The notes: generated by a model not told the origin, from the letters alone. 13,671 bases of DNA from an uncultured Eubacteriales bacterium (GCA_944353735.1 CALVPU010000154.1:1-13671); one strand, 5' to 3'. Counted from the stretch's first letter, positions 1-11,355 are shown. Numbers and translations are program-made.

Positions 1-1020
1 AGCCCATCGCACCTGCTGGAGCTGCTCTTTTTCGGCAGCGCGCCGACGCCCGAGGCGGAGCGGCTGCTGACGCCGGCGCGCACGGCGGTCGAGCGCGACG
101 GCGTGCTCGTGACGGTTGACGAATACCTGCTCGACGGCGCGGACCTGTACGTGCGCTGGACGGTGGAGAACCGCCGCGGCGAGCCGCTCCTGCTGATGGT
201 ATCCGACCTCGATGCCGGCGGTGCGGCGATGCCGATTGGCGAGGACAACCTTGCCGACTGGCTGTTTGCCTCGGGCGTGCTGCTGGACGCGGCGCACCCC
301 GCCTATTCGGCGACCAGCCGCCTGAACTTCGACGATTCTGCGCCGGAGAGGGCGTTCGACGTGTCGTTCACGGCGTCGCTTCTGCGCCCGCTGGCGCCGG
401 TAACGGAATGCGATTCGGCGGAAGCGTCCGGCGGCGCGCCGGTCTTCCTGACCAACGAGATCGATGGGCGGACGGTGTACGACGCGGTTTCCGGCATTGA
501 GCGCATCGACGGCGGACTGGCGATGCACACGCCGCTGGAGGCGCTGAAGGACGGCTGGTCGCTGGACGCGCTGGTGGAAGTCCTGGCTGCGCAGGGCTAT
601 GCCGAGGAGGTCGCGCGCATTCCCGTGACCTTCCGCGTCGCGCCGGATGGGCGTAACATCGTCCACACCGACATCGTTGGCGCGCGGACGTTCACATTTG
701 ACGACTTCACGCTGACCGTCGAGCGCGCCGACTTCACTGCCGCGGGCGTGAACATTCGCTACCGCATCCGCCCGAACGGCGGCGATCCGTGGCAGTGCGC
801 CGCGGCGGACCTCTGGTTCGAGGTGCTGCCCGAGGGCGAGGCGGTGGAGAACGCCTTCATGCAGAGCAAGAGCAGCGAGGGCGGCGAGCTGGTCGGCGAG
901 ATCGTGGCGCGCGCCTCGTCCGGCATTCCGGAGTGGGTACGGCTGCTGCCCTACGAGGAAGAAAGCGGACGGACGCTGCCGCAGTACGCCGTCGATATCC
1001 GGCTCCGGCGGACGCGCTGA
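1..1020 (+). CDS. Hypothetical protein, 3' part, two beta-rich Ig-like segments
   Basis: The reading frame is open from the first base of the window to a TGA at 1018-1020, so 339 residues of a longer protein are visible. The true start lies upstream; the first ATG/GTG-type codons inside the window are not preceded by a convincing ribosome binding site. Two stretches look like related beta-sandwich repeats. One starts near residue 31 (ERDGVLVTVDEYLLDG, then LYVRWTVENRRGEPL). The other starts near residue 230 (FDDFTLTVERADF, then NIRYRIRPNGG). This pattern, a short strand with 'VTVDE..LDG', then an aromatic-rich strand and a polar turn, resembles the DUF4179/Ig-like extracellular domains of Bacillota, but I cannot confirm the family. 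No transmembrane segment is visible in this part. A signal peptide or membrane anchor could lie in the missing N-terminus. It is followed by a stem-loop and a new promoter, so it is probably the last gene of its own transcript. Function unknown. Confidence 0.72.
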   Translation, partial: SPSHLLELLFFGSAPTPEAERLLTPARTAVERDGVLVTVDEYLLDGADLYVRWTVENRRGEPLLLMVSDLDAGGAAMPIGEDNLADWLFASGVLLDAAHPAYSATSRLNFDDSAPERAFDVSFTASLLRPLAPVTECDSAEASGGAPVFLTNEIDGRTVYDAVSGIERIDGGLAMHTPLEALKDGWSLDALVEVLAAQGYAEEVARIPVTFRVAPDGRNIVHTDIVGARTFTFDDFTLTVERADFTAAGVNIRYRIRPNGGDPWQCAAADLWFEVLPEGEAVENAFMQSKSSEGGELVGEIVARASSGIPEWVRLLPYEEESGRTLPQYAVDIRLRRTR

Positions 1021-1080
1021 GCGGCGCGACCGGCGAAGATTCCTGTACGGCGGCATCGAAGCGCCGGTGCGCGCTTGTCT

Positions 1081-1112
1081 GCGCGGGCGGGGGAAGGTTC
1101 CTCCGCCCGCGC
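1081..1112 (+). terminator. Strong intergenic stem-loop, possible terminator of the upstream gene
   Basis: The arm GCGCGGGCGG (1081-1090) is perfectly complementary to CCGCCCGCGC (1103-1112). Inner pairs 1092-1095 with 1098-1101 can lengthen the stem, after one G-T wobble. It starts about 60 bases after the stop of the preceding gene and ends 10 bases before the next -35 box, which is where a terminator would sit. There is no T-tract after it, so it is not a textbook intrinsic terminator. It may only define a 3' end or be a structure without terminating function. Confidence 0.4.
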
Positions 1113-1122
1113 CGCTGTGCGC

Positions 1123-1151
1123 TTGACGCTTCCCGCGCGACGTTGTATAAT
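1123..1151 (+). promoter_or_regulatory. Sigma-A type promoter for yerC-pcrA-ligA
   Basis: The -35 box is TTGACG (1123-1128; 5 of 6 consensus bases) and the -10 box is a perfect TATAAT (1146-1151), separated by exactly 17 bases. The sequence is far more AT-rich than its surroundings. Transcription would start near 1158, giving a leader of about 64 bases before the yerC ATG at 1222. It lies just downstream of the stem-loop at 1081-1112, consistent with a boundary between two transcripts. Confidence 0.85.
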
Positions 1152-1175
1152 TGAAGAAACGCATTTGAACCCCGC

Positions 1176-1189
1176 CCCGCCGCGGCGGG
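1176..1189. promoter_or_regulatory. Perfect 14-base palindrome in the yerC leader, possible operator or RNA hairpin
   Basis: CCCGCCGCGGCGGG at 1176-1189 is its own reverse complement. It lies about 18 bases downstream of the predicted transcription start and 32 bases before the yerC start codon. YerC is a TrpR-related protein and TrpR binds palindromic operators, so an autoregulatory site is conceivable. As RNA it could form a 5-base-pair stem with a CGCG loop. GC-rich palindromes arise easily in such a genome, so this is a weak inference. Confidence 0.3.
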
Positions 1190-1221
1190 AAGGGCAAGAT
1201 TTTGGGAAAGCGAGGCGCGAA

Positions 1222-1568
1222 ATGTACACTTCCAAATTGCAGAGCGACCGCGTGGACGCGTTGGCGCGCGCGTTCCTCTCGCTCGAGACCATGGAGGACT
1301 GCTACAGGCTGTTCGAGGACCTGTTCACCATCCGCGAGGTGCAGGATCTCGCCCAGCGGCTGGAGGTCGCGCAGATGCTCATGGAACACGCCACCTATAC
1401 CGCAATCGTCGAAAAGACCGGCGTCTCCACGGCGACGATCGGGCGCGTCAACCGCGCGCTCAGCTATGGCGCCGACGGCTACCAGCGCGTGCTGGCGCGC
1501 ATGGGCGCGCCGGAGAGCGCGCAAAATCCTGAACAGGCGCCCATTTTGGAAAAAGGGGAAGGAAATTC

Positions 1569-1572
<4 letters not shown>
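1222..1572 (+). CDS. yerC: TrpR-related DNA-binding protein, YerC/YecD family
   Basis: A 116-residue protein of the YerC/YecD family, small helical proteins related to the tryptophan repressor TrpR. Residues about 30-80 form the TrpR-like core: LFEDLFTIREVQDLAQRL, then a helix-turn-helix at about 57-80 with the recognition-helix motif GVSTATIGRVNRAL, which matches the ATITR-type helix of TrpR. The last 25 residues or so are a polar tail beyond the usual roughly 95-100 residue family core. The ATG at 1222 was chosen because GAGG (1212-1215) sits 6 bases upstream and the N-terminus then begins like other family members; the same frame extends further upstream without such a site. A strong promoter lies 70 bases upstream. 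The stop overlaps the pcrA start (ATGA at 1569-1572), so the two genes are probably translationally coupled. In Bacillus subtilis yerC also lies near pcrA-ligA. Its ligand and targets are not evident from the sequence; tryptophan binding should not be assumed. Confidence 0.9.
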
Positions 1573-5824
<4,252 letters not shown>

Positions 5825-5838
5825 ATTTCAAAAACCGG

Positions 5839-5867
5839 GTGCAAAACCGCCGCGCATGTGCTATAAT
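5839..5867 (+). promoter_or_regulatory. Extended -10 promoter ahead of yicC
   Basis: A perfect TATAAT (5862-5867) is preceded by TGC (5859-5861), giving the extended -10 form TGnTATAAT. The best -35 candidate at 17-base spacing is GTGCAA (5839-5844), a weak match, which extended -10 promoters tolerate. The region is clearly AT-richer than its surroundings and lies 14 bases after the ligA stop. The start would be near 5874, giving a leader of about 25 bases before the GTG of yicC. This probably drives the yicC-gmk-rpoZ group, with or without read-through from ligA. Confidence 0.8.
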
Positions 5868-5898
5868 AGGATGCATTGAGCAAGGGGAGGGATCGACT

Positions 5899-6768
5899 GT
5901 GCTCAGCATGACCGGATATGGGCGCGCCTCGTCGTCGTTTGACGGCAGGCAGCTCACTGTGGAACTGAAGTCCGTCAACCACCGCTTCCTTGATCTGGCG
6001 TTTCGCATGCCGCGAAACTTTGCCTTTCTCGAGGACGAGATGCGCAAGGCGATCTCCGCGCGGCTGTCGCGCGGGCATGTCGAGGTATACGTCGCCTACC
6101 GCAACCTGCGCGACGACGCCCGCTTCGTGGAGGTGGACGGCGCGCTGCTGAGCGCGTATTCCGCCGCGCTGGACGAGCTGGCGGCGGCGGGCTACGATGA
6201 CGACCGCTCGCTGATGCGGGTCGCGCAGCTGCCCGGGCTGCTCAGCGTCTCCGAGGCGGAGGAGGACGAGGAACTGCTGCGCGCGCTGACGCTGCGCACG
6301 GTGGAGGAAGCACTCGGGGCGCTGATCGACATGCGCCTGTGCGAGGGCCGCGCGCTCAAGGAGGACATGGAGCGCCGCGTCAACGCCGTGCAGTCGCTGT
6401 CGGAGGAGATCGAGGCGCGCTATCCCGAAACGCTCAAGCTCTACGCCGAGCGCCTGCGCGAGAACGTCGCCGCGCTCGCGGGGCAGGGACTGGACGAGCA
6501 GCGGCTGGTGACCGAGATCGCCCTGATGGCGGACAAGACCGCCATCAACGAGGAGCTCGTCCGGCTGCGCTGCCACGTCATCCAGCTGCGCGACTGCTTC
6601 AACGCCGACGTCCCCGTCGGGCGCAAGCTCGATTTTCTGCTGCAGGAGTTCAACCGCGAGGTCAACACCATCGCCTCGAAGTCGCAGGACATCCAGATTT
6701 CGCGGCTGACGGTCGATCTCAAGGGCGAACTGGAGAAGCTGCGCGAGCAGGCGCAGAACGTCGAATAG
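5899..6768 (+). CDS. yicC: YicC/YloC family endoribonuclease
   Basis: A 289-residue protein of the YicC/YloC family. Members are endoribonucleases; E. coli YicC has been linked to decay of the small RNA RyhB. The N-terminus LSMTGYGRA is the family signature, and the C-terminal domain (about 200-289, formerly DUF1732) carries the conserved block VGRKLDFLLQEFNREVNT followed by SKSQDIQI and ends KLREQAQNVE. The start is placed at GTG 5899: it has a strong AAGGGGAGGG site 7 bases upstream, and the family signature starts two codons later. An in-frame GTG at 5839 lies inside the promoter and is rejected. It begins the second transcript and is followed by gmk after 27 bases. In many Bacillota a remA gene sits between yicC/yloC and gmk; there is no room for one here. 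Confidence 0.93.
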   Translation: MLSMTGYGRASSSFDGRQLTVELKSVNHRFLDLAFRMPRNFAFLEDEMRKAISARLSRGHVEVYVAYRNLRDDARFVEVDGALLSAYSAALDELAAAGYDDDRSLMRVAQLPGLLSVSEAEEDEELLRALTLRTVEEALGALIDMRLCEGRALKEDMERRVNAVQSLSEEIEARYPETLKLYAERLRENVAALAGQGLDEQRLVTEIALMADKTAINEELVRLRCHVIQLRDCFNADVPVGRKLDFLLQEFNREVNTIASKSQDIQISRLTVDLKGELEKLREQAQNVE

Positions 6769-6795
6769 CGCAACAACAAAGGAGAGAAGAGAGCC

Positions 6796-7434
6796 ATGGC
6801 GAGGCGAGGGAATCTGTTCGTGGTCTCCGGACCCGCAGGTGCGGGCAAGTCCGAGATCGTCAAGACGGTGCTCCGGAAGCATCCGGACGTGCGCCTGTCC
6901 GTGTCCTGCACGACGCGCGCGCCGCGGCCCGGCGAGGTCGACGGCGTCAGCTATCACTTCGTCGACGACGCGCGCTTTGACGAGCTGGTCGCCGAGGGCG
7001 CCTTCTACGAGTGGGCGCACGTGCACCAGAACCGCTACGGCACGCTCAAGTCCGCGGTGCAGAAGGGCCTGGACGACGGTCACGACCTCATTCTGGAGAT
7101 CGACGTGCAGGGCTGCCTGCAGGTGCTGGAGCAGAACCCCGATGCCGTCGGCGTGTTCGTCTGCCCGCCGAGCCGCGAGAACCTCGAAAAGCGGCTGCGC
7201 CACCGCGGCACGGAGACGGAGGAATCCATCCGCGTGCGGCTGGGCAACGTCGCCGGTGAGGTCGCCACGGCGTACCGCTACGACTACGTCATCATCCATC
7301 AGGACTGGGCGGACGTGCCCAACGCGCTGGAGATCGCCGCGGACGAGCTCTACGCCATCATCACCGCGCGCCGGCTCGAGCGCAGGAACCGCATTGAGTT
7401 CCTCGACGCGCTGACCGCGTCCCTGAAAAAGTAA
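6796..7434 (+). CDS. gmk: Guanylate kinase
   Basis: A 212-residue cytosolic guanylate kinase that phosphorylates GMP (and dGMP) to the diphosphate with ATP, feeding GTP and dGTP synthesis. The P-loop is GPAGAGKS (12-19). GMP-contact residues known from yeast guanylate kinase are all present at a constant offset of three: Ser37, Arg41, Arg44, Tyr53, Glu72, Tyr81, Thr83 and Asp103 (in LEIDVQG). The lid region contains SRENLEKRLRHRGTETEESI. Some family-typical residues differ: the P-loop usually reads GPSGVGKGT, GNYYGT is QNRYGT here, and the usual NDD near the C-terminus is replaced by IHQDWADV. These look like lineage drift in a working enzyme. The start ATG has AAAGGAG 11 bases upstream, with a second purine-rich stretch nearer. 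rpoZ follows after 34 bases, a classic gmk-rpoZ pair. Confidence 0.96.
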   Translation: MARRGNLFVVSGPAGAGKSEIVKTVLRKHPDVRLSVSCTTRAPRPGEVDGVSYHFVDDARFDELVAEGAFYEWAHVHQNRYGTLKSAVQKGLDDGHDLILEIDVQGCLQVLEQNPDAVGVFVCPPSRENLEKRLRHRGTETEESIRVRLGNVAGEVATAYRYDYVIIHQDWADVPNALEIAADELYAIITARRLERRNRIEFLDALTASLKK

Positions 7435-7468
7435 ACCAAGCGACGAGTGAGCAAGGAGGTCGTGCACC

Positions 7469-7684
7469 ATGATGATTGATCCGCCCATTGGCGAATTGCT
7501 GGAGAAAGTGGACTGCCGTTACACGCTGGCGGTCGAGGCCGCCAAGCGCGCCCGCGAGCTCATCGGCGGCAGCATGCCGCTGATCGAGACCAAGGAGACC
7601 AAACCCCTGTCCATCGCCATCGAGGAGATCAACCGCGGGCTGATCGGCTATACCCGCGGCGACGATGAGCTCGAGGAAGTCTGA
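7469..7684 (+). CDS. rpoZ: RNA polymerase omega subunit
   Basis: A 71-residue omega subunit, which helps the beta' subunit fold and join the RNA polymerase core. The family pattern is clear: MIDPPIGELLEKVDCRYTL, then AAKRARELI, and KPLSIAIEEINRGLIGY near the C-terminus. The length is normal for the short Bacillota omega. The start at 7469 is preceded by a full AAGGAGGT Shine-Dalgarno sequence (7453-7460) with 8-base spacing, the strongest in the window. A second ATG follows directly (7472), so initiation one codon later is possible. It lies between gmk and coaBC, as in most Bacillota. Confidence 0.95.
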   Translation: MMIDPPIGELLEKVDCRYTLAVEAAKRARELIGGSMPLIETKETKPLSIAIEEINRGLIGYTRGDDELEEV

Positions 7685-7721
7685 CGACGGGTGTGAAAGG
7701 AAACCCAATATTGTGAAGCGC

Positions 7722-7766
7722 GGCGAAATCCGATTCGCGAGGATCGGCTTTCGCTTGTTGTGCTTT
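7722..7766 (+). terminator. Stem-loop with GCGA loop and T-rich tail after rpoZ
   Basis: Bases 7722-7736 pair with 7741-7755 around a GCGA (GNRA-type) tetraloop at 7737-7740. Most pairs are Watson-Crick, with one T-C mismatch (7729/7748) and G-T wobbles at 7735/7742 and 7722/7755. The run TTGTTGTGCTTT (7755-7766) follows, unusually T-rich for this region. It lies in the 150-base gap between rpoZ and coaBC, the longest gap of the operon. I see no clear promoter between it and coaBC, so partial termination or an RNA processing signal fits better than full termination. Confidence 0.45.
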
Positions 7767-7834
7767 GAAAGCGCCCGTTCCGCGGGGCAAAATCGGGGCC
7801 GCGGCGGCGGGGAAACGCGACGGGAGGCGGGAAC

Positions 7835-9127
7835 ATGCTGCAGAATCGGAGAATCGTGCTGGGCGTCAGCGGCGGGATCGCGGCGTACAAGGCGTGCGAT
7901 CTGGTCAGCCGGCTGACGAAGCGCGGCGCGCAGGTGCGGGTGGTGCTGACGAAGCATGCCTGCGAATTCGTGCCGCCATTGACGTTCGAGACGCTCAGCG
8001 GAGGTCCTGCGTATACCGACGCCTTCGAGCGCAAGTTTGAGATCGAGCACATCGCGCTGGCGAAGTGGGCGGAGGCGATGGTCGTCGCGCCGGCGACCGC
8101 CAACGCGCTGGCAAAGATGGCGGCGGGCATCGCCGACGACCTGCTCTCCACCACGCTGCTGGCGGTCGCCGCGCCGCTCGTCGTCGCGCCGGCGATGAAC
8201 GCCGCCATGTGGCGGCATCCGGCGACGCAGGCGAACGCCGCGCTGCTGCGGTCGCGGGGCGTGCGCTTCGTCGGTCCCGGCACGGGGCACCTCGCCTGCG
8301 GCGACGACGGCGTCGGCAGGATGGCGGAGCCGCAGCAGATCGTCGACGCCCTCGAGGCGCTCTTCGCTGCGCCGGCGTGCGGGTATGCCGGCGCCGAGGC
8401 GGTTTCCGCCGCCGCGAGCGTGCAGGAAGGGACGCCTGGCGGCGCGGCGGGCTTCAAAGAAGCCGGAATCTCCGCCAGCCTCTCCGGCAAGCGCGTGCTG
8501 GTGACGGCGGGACCGACGGTCGAGCGCATCGACCCGGTGCGCTTCATCACCAACCGCTCCAGCGGCAAGATGGGCTATGCCATTGCCGAGGCGGCGGCGC
8601 GGCGCGGCGCGGAGGTCGTGCTGGTGTCCGGTCCGGTGCAGCTGCCGTGTCCGGCGGGCGTGACGCGCGTGATGGTGGAGAGCTCGGCGCAGCTGTGCGC
8701 GGCGGTGCTCGACCGCGCCGGGGACTGCGACGCCGTCATTCAGGCGGCTGCGCCGGCGGACTTTACCCCGAAAACCGTCGCTGCGCACAAGATCAAGAAG
8801 ACCGGCGCGGGCATGGCGCTCGAGCTCGTGCCGACCACCGACATCGCCCGCGAGCTCGGCGCGCGCAAGCGTCCGGGGCAGGTGCTGGTGGCGTTTGCCG
8901 CCGAGACGGACGATCTGGTCGCCAACGCCCGCGCCAAGCTCGCGCGCAAGAACGCCGACCTCGTGGTCGCCAACGACGTCACGCGCCCCGGCGCGGGCTT
9001 CGGCGCGGACACGAACATCGTCGTGCTGGTCACGCGCGGCGCGGCGCGGGAGCTGCCGGTGATGCCGAAATCGCAGGTTGCCGGCGCGATCCTCGACGCG
9101 GTGGCAGCGCTGTTCGAGGCGCAGTGA
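7835..9127 (+). CDS. coaBC: Bifunctional phosphopantothenoylcysteine decarboxylase / phosphopantothenate-cysteine ligase CoaBC
   Basis: A 430-residue bifunctional enzyme of coenzyme A synthesis: the CoaB half joins phosphopantothenate to cysteine (CTP-dependent in bacteria), and the FMN-dependent CoaC half decarboxylates the product to phosphopantetheine. CoaC spans residues 1-180: SGGIAAYK (12-19), catalytic His72 in EHIALAKWAE, PAMN (119-122) and active-site Cys155 in GHLACGDDG. CoaB starts near 217: VTAGPTVERIDPVRFITN (223-240), RSSGKMGY, and the KIKK lysines (319-322). The linker at about 180-216 is Ala/Gly-rich and roughly 20-30 residues longer than usual, which explains the length above the typical 400. 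The usual AAV(S/A)D(F/Y) segment reads AAAPADF. The start ATG has GGGAGG 7 bases upstream. Its TGA overlaps the priA ATG by one base (TGATG), implying translational coupling. There is no obvious promoter of its own. Confidence 0.96.
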   Translation: MLQNRRIVLGVSGGIAAYKACDLVSRLTKRGAQVRVVLTKHACEFVPPLTFETLSGGPAYTDAFERKFEIEHIALAKWAEAMVVAPATANALAKMAAGIADDLLSTTLLAVAAPLVVAPAMNAAMWRHPATQANAALLRSRGVRFVGPGTGHLACGDDGVGRMAEPQQIVDALEALFAAPACGYAGAEAVSAAASVQEGTPGGAAGFKEAGISASLSGKRVLVTAGPTVERIDPVRFITNRSSGKMGYAIAEAAARRGAEVVLVSGPVQLPCPAGVTRVMVESSAQLCAAVLDRAGDCDAVIQAAAPADFTPKTVAAHKIKKTGAGMALELVPTTDIARELGARKRPGQVLVAFAAETDDLVANARAKLARKNADLVVANDVTRPGAGFGADTNIVVLVTRGAARELPVMPKSQVAGAILDAVAALFEAQ

Positions 9128-11355
9128 TGCGCTACGCGGAGGTGATCGTCGGCCTGTCCGCCGGCACGGCCGACCGCCGCTTCACCTACGCTGTGCCCGA
9201 GGGCATGGCGCTGGGCGCGGGCTGGCAGGTCGAGGTGCCGTTCGGACCGCGGCGGCTGGAGGGCTTTGTGCTCTCGCTGAAGGATGCGTGCGACCTGCCG
9301 CCGGAGAAGGTGCGGTCGGTGCTGCGCGCGGTGCGCGCCTATCCGGTGATCCTGCCGGAGATGCTCGATCTGGCGGCGTGGATGCACGAGCGCTATCTGT
9401 GCAATCTGGTCGACGCCCTGCGCCTGATGCTCCCGGCACAGATGCGCGGCGGGCGCGTGCGCGAGCGGACGGTGCGCATGGCGCGGCTGAAGGTTTCCTG
9501 CGCCGAGGCGGAGGCGTTTGCGGCGGCGAACCCGCGCGCCCGGGCGCAGGCGCAGATTGTTGCGCGGCTGCTCGAGGCGGGCGAACTGCCGGCGCCGGCA
9601 CTGCCGTCGGCGCCGCTGCGGGCGCTGGTGGCGAAGGGCATCGCCGAGGTCGCCGGAGAAGAGGTGCGCCGCACGCCCTCGGCGCTGCGGGACGCCGCCC
9701 GCGCCGCTGACCCGGAATTGACGCCCGGACAGAAGCGCGCCGTGGCGGAAATCACGGACGCGCTCGAGCGCGGCGGCGGGCGGTTTTTGCTGCACGGCGT
9801 GACCGGCAGCGGCAAGACCGAGGTCTACATTCGCGCGATCCGGCGCGCGCTCGAGCTGGGGCGCACGGCGATCGTGCTGGTGCCGGAAATCGCGCTGACG
9901 CCGCAGATGGTGTCGTGGCTGCACGCGCGCTTCGGCGCGGACGCCGCCGTGTTGCACTCGCGACTGTCCGCCGGCGAGCGCTACGACGAGTGGCGGCGCA
10001 TCCGCTTTGGCGAGGCGCGGGTGGTGATCGGCGCGCGCAGCGCCGTGTTCGCGCCGGTGGAGAATCTGGGCGTGATCGTCGTCGACGAGGAGCACGAGCA
10101 CACCTATCAGTCCGACCGGCGCCCGCGCTACGACGCGCGAGAGGTCGCCCGCAGGCGCGCGGACGCCCATGGCGGCGTGCTGATCCTCGGCAGCGCCACG
10201 CCCTCGATCGACACCTACATGCGCGCCATGCCCGGCGTGCGCCGCGAAAACCAGCTGACGCTGATCGAACTGCGCGAGCGCGTGCACGGACAGCCGCTGC
10301 CCGAGGTCGAGGTGGTGGACATGCGCGGCGAATTCGAGCGCGGCAACCATTCCATCTTCAGCGCCCGGCTCGCCCGATCGCTGGAGAGCTGTCTGGACGG
10401 GGGACATCAGGCAGTGCTGTTCATCAACCGCCGCGGGTACAGCACGTTCGTCTCCTGCCGCGCCTGCGGCTATGTGGTCAAGTGCGCCGCCTGCGACGTG
10501 TCGATGACCTACCATCAGGTCGAGAACGCGCTGCGCTGCCACTATTGCGGAAGCGAGATCCCGCCGCCGAAGACCTGCCCGCAGTGCGGCAGCCGCTACA
10601 TCAAGTACTTCGGCGCGGGCACGCAGAAGGTCGCCGAGGAGGTCATGAAGCGCTTTCCCAAGGCGCGGGTGGTGCGCGTGGACGTGGACACCACGCGCGA
10701 GAAGGACGCCCACGAGAAGCTGCTGGAGCGCTTCCGCCGCGGCGACGCCAACGTGCTGGTCGGCACGCAGATGATCGCCAAGGGGCTGGACTTCCCCAAC
10801 GTCACGCTGGCGGGCGTGGTGGCGGCGGACATGTCGCTGAACCTGCCGGATTACCGCAGCGTGGAGCGGACGTTCCAGCTCATCACGCAGGTGGCGGGGC
10901 GCGCCGGACGCGCGGAATATCCCGGACGCGTGATCGTGCAGACCTACGAGCCGGATCACTACGGCATCCAGCTGGCGGCGAAGCAGGACTATCGCGCCTT
11001 CTACCTGCGCGAGAGCGCGTTTCGCCGCAAGGCGCTGTATCCGCCGTTTACGGCCATCGCACGCATCGTGTTCGCCGCCCGGGAAGCCGGTCAGGCGCAG
11101 GCGGCGGCGGAAGCGGCGGCGGCGGCGATGGACGCGTTCCTCGACCGCGGCGGCATGCGCCCGGACGTGGTGCAGATGCGCGCGGTGGAGGCGCCGATCA
11201 AGCTGCTGCGCGGGCTGGCGCGCTGGCAGGTGTTTCTGAAGATGTACTTTAAGGGGGATCTCGACGCGGTGAGCCGCGAGATGCAGTCGCTCGCCGACCG
11301 CGCGCCCGAGGGCGTGACGGCGGAGTTCGAGGTCAATCCCGCCAACCTGTTTTAG
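9127..11355 (+). CDS. priA: Primosomal protein PriA, replication restart helicase
   Basis: A 742-residue PriA, the superfamily 2 3'-5' helicase that recognises stalled or collapsed replication forks and starts reloading of the replicative helicase. Residues 1-105 form the 3'-DNA-end binding domain (YAVPEGM, VPFGPRRLEGFV), followed by a winged-helix region. Helicase motifs: Walker A GVTGSGKT (about 224-231), VPEIALTPQM, DEEH (320-323), GSATPS, VGTQMIAKGLDFPNV and QVAGRAGRA. Eight cysteines in four CxxC pairs (CRAC at 444, then CAAC, CHYC and CPQC ending near 487) form the two zinc sites. The C-terminal domain ends VNPANLF. The length is normal. The start is set by the TGATG overlap with coaBC: no close ribosome binding site is needed if ribosomes re-initiate. 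The same frame stays open about 350 codons upstream through coaBC, but that part is low-complexity Arg/Gly shadow sequence. Confidence 0.97.
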   Translation: MRYAEVIVGLSAGTADRRFTYAVPEGMALGAGWQVEVPFGPRRLEGFVLSLKDACDLPPEKVRSVLRAVRAYPVILPEMLDLAAWMHERYLCNLVDALRLMLPAQMRGGRVRERTVRMARLKVSCAEAEAFAAANPRARAQAQIVARLLEAGELPAPALPSAPLRALVAKGIAEVAGEEVRRTPSALRDAARAADPELTPGQKRAVAEITDALERGGGRFLLHGVTGSGKTEVYIRAIRRALELGRTAIVLVPEIALTPQMVSWLHARFGADAAVLHSRLSAGERYDEWRRIRFGEARVVIGARSAVFAPVENLGVIVVDEEHEHTYQSDRRPRYDAREVARRRADAHGGVLILGSATPSIDTYMRAMPGVRRENQLTLIELRERVHGQPLPEVEVVDMRGEFERGNHSIFSARLARSLESCLDGGHQAVLFINRRGYSTFVSCRACGYVVKCAACDVSMTYHQVENALRCHYCGSEIPPPKTCPQCGSRYIKYFGAGTQKVAEEVMKRFPKARVVRVDVDTTREKDAHEKLLERFRRGDANVLVGTQMIAKGLDFPNVTLAGVVAADMSLNLPDYRSVERTFQLITQVAGRAGRAEYPGRVIVQTYEPDHYGIQLAAKQDYRAFYLRESAFRRKALYPPFTAIARIVFAAREAGQAQAAAEAAAAAMDAFLDRGGMRPDVVQMRAVEAPIKLLRGLARWQVFLKMYFKGDLDAVSREMQSLADRAPEGVTAEFEVNPANLF

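Noticed and set aside
5839..5898. Earlier GTG start for yicC at 5839
   Set aside because: It would place the start codon upstream of the -10 box at 5862-5867, and the family begins with the SMTGYG motif just after the GTG at 5899.
7665..7916. An 83-codon + strand frame spanning the rpoZ-coaBC gap
   Set aside because: It begins inside rpoZ and ends inside coaBC in a different frame, has no family resemblance, and covers the stem-loop region.
8065..9126. In-frame upstream extension of priA that would add 354 residues
   Set aside because: The extension lies over coaBC in another frame and encodes Arg/Gly-rich filler. The PriA N-terminal domain begins at 9127, at the TGATG overlap.
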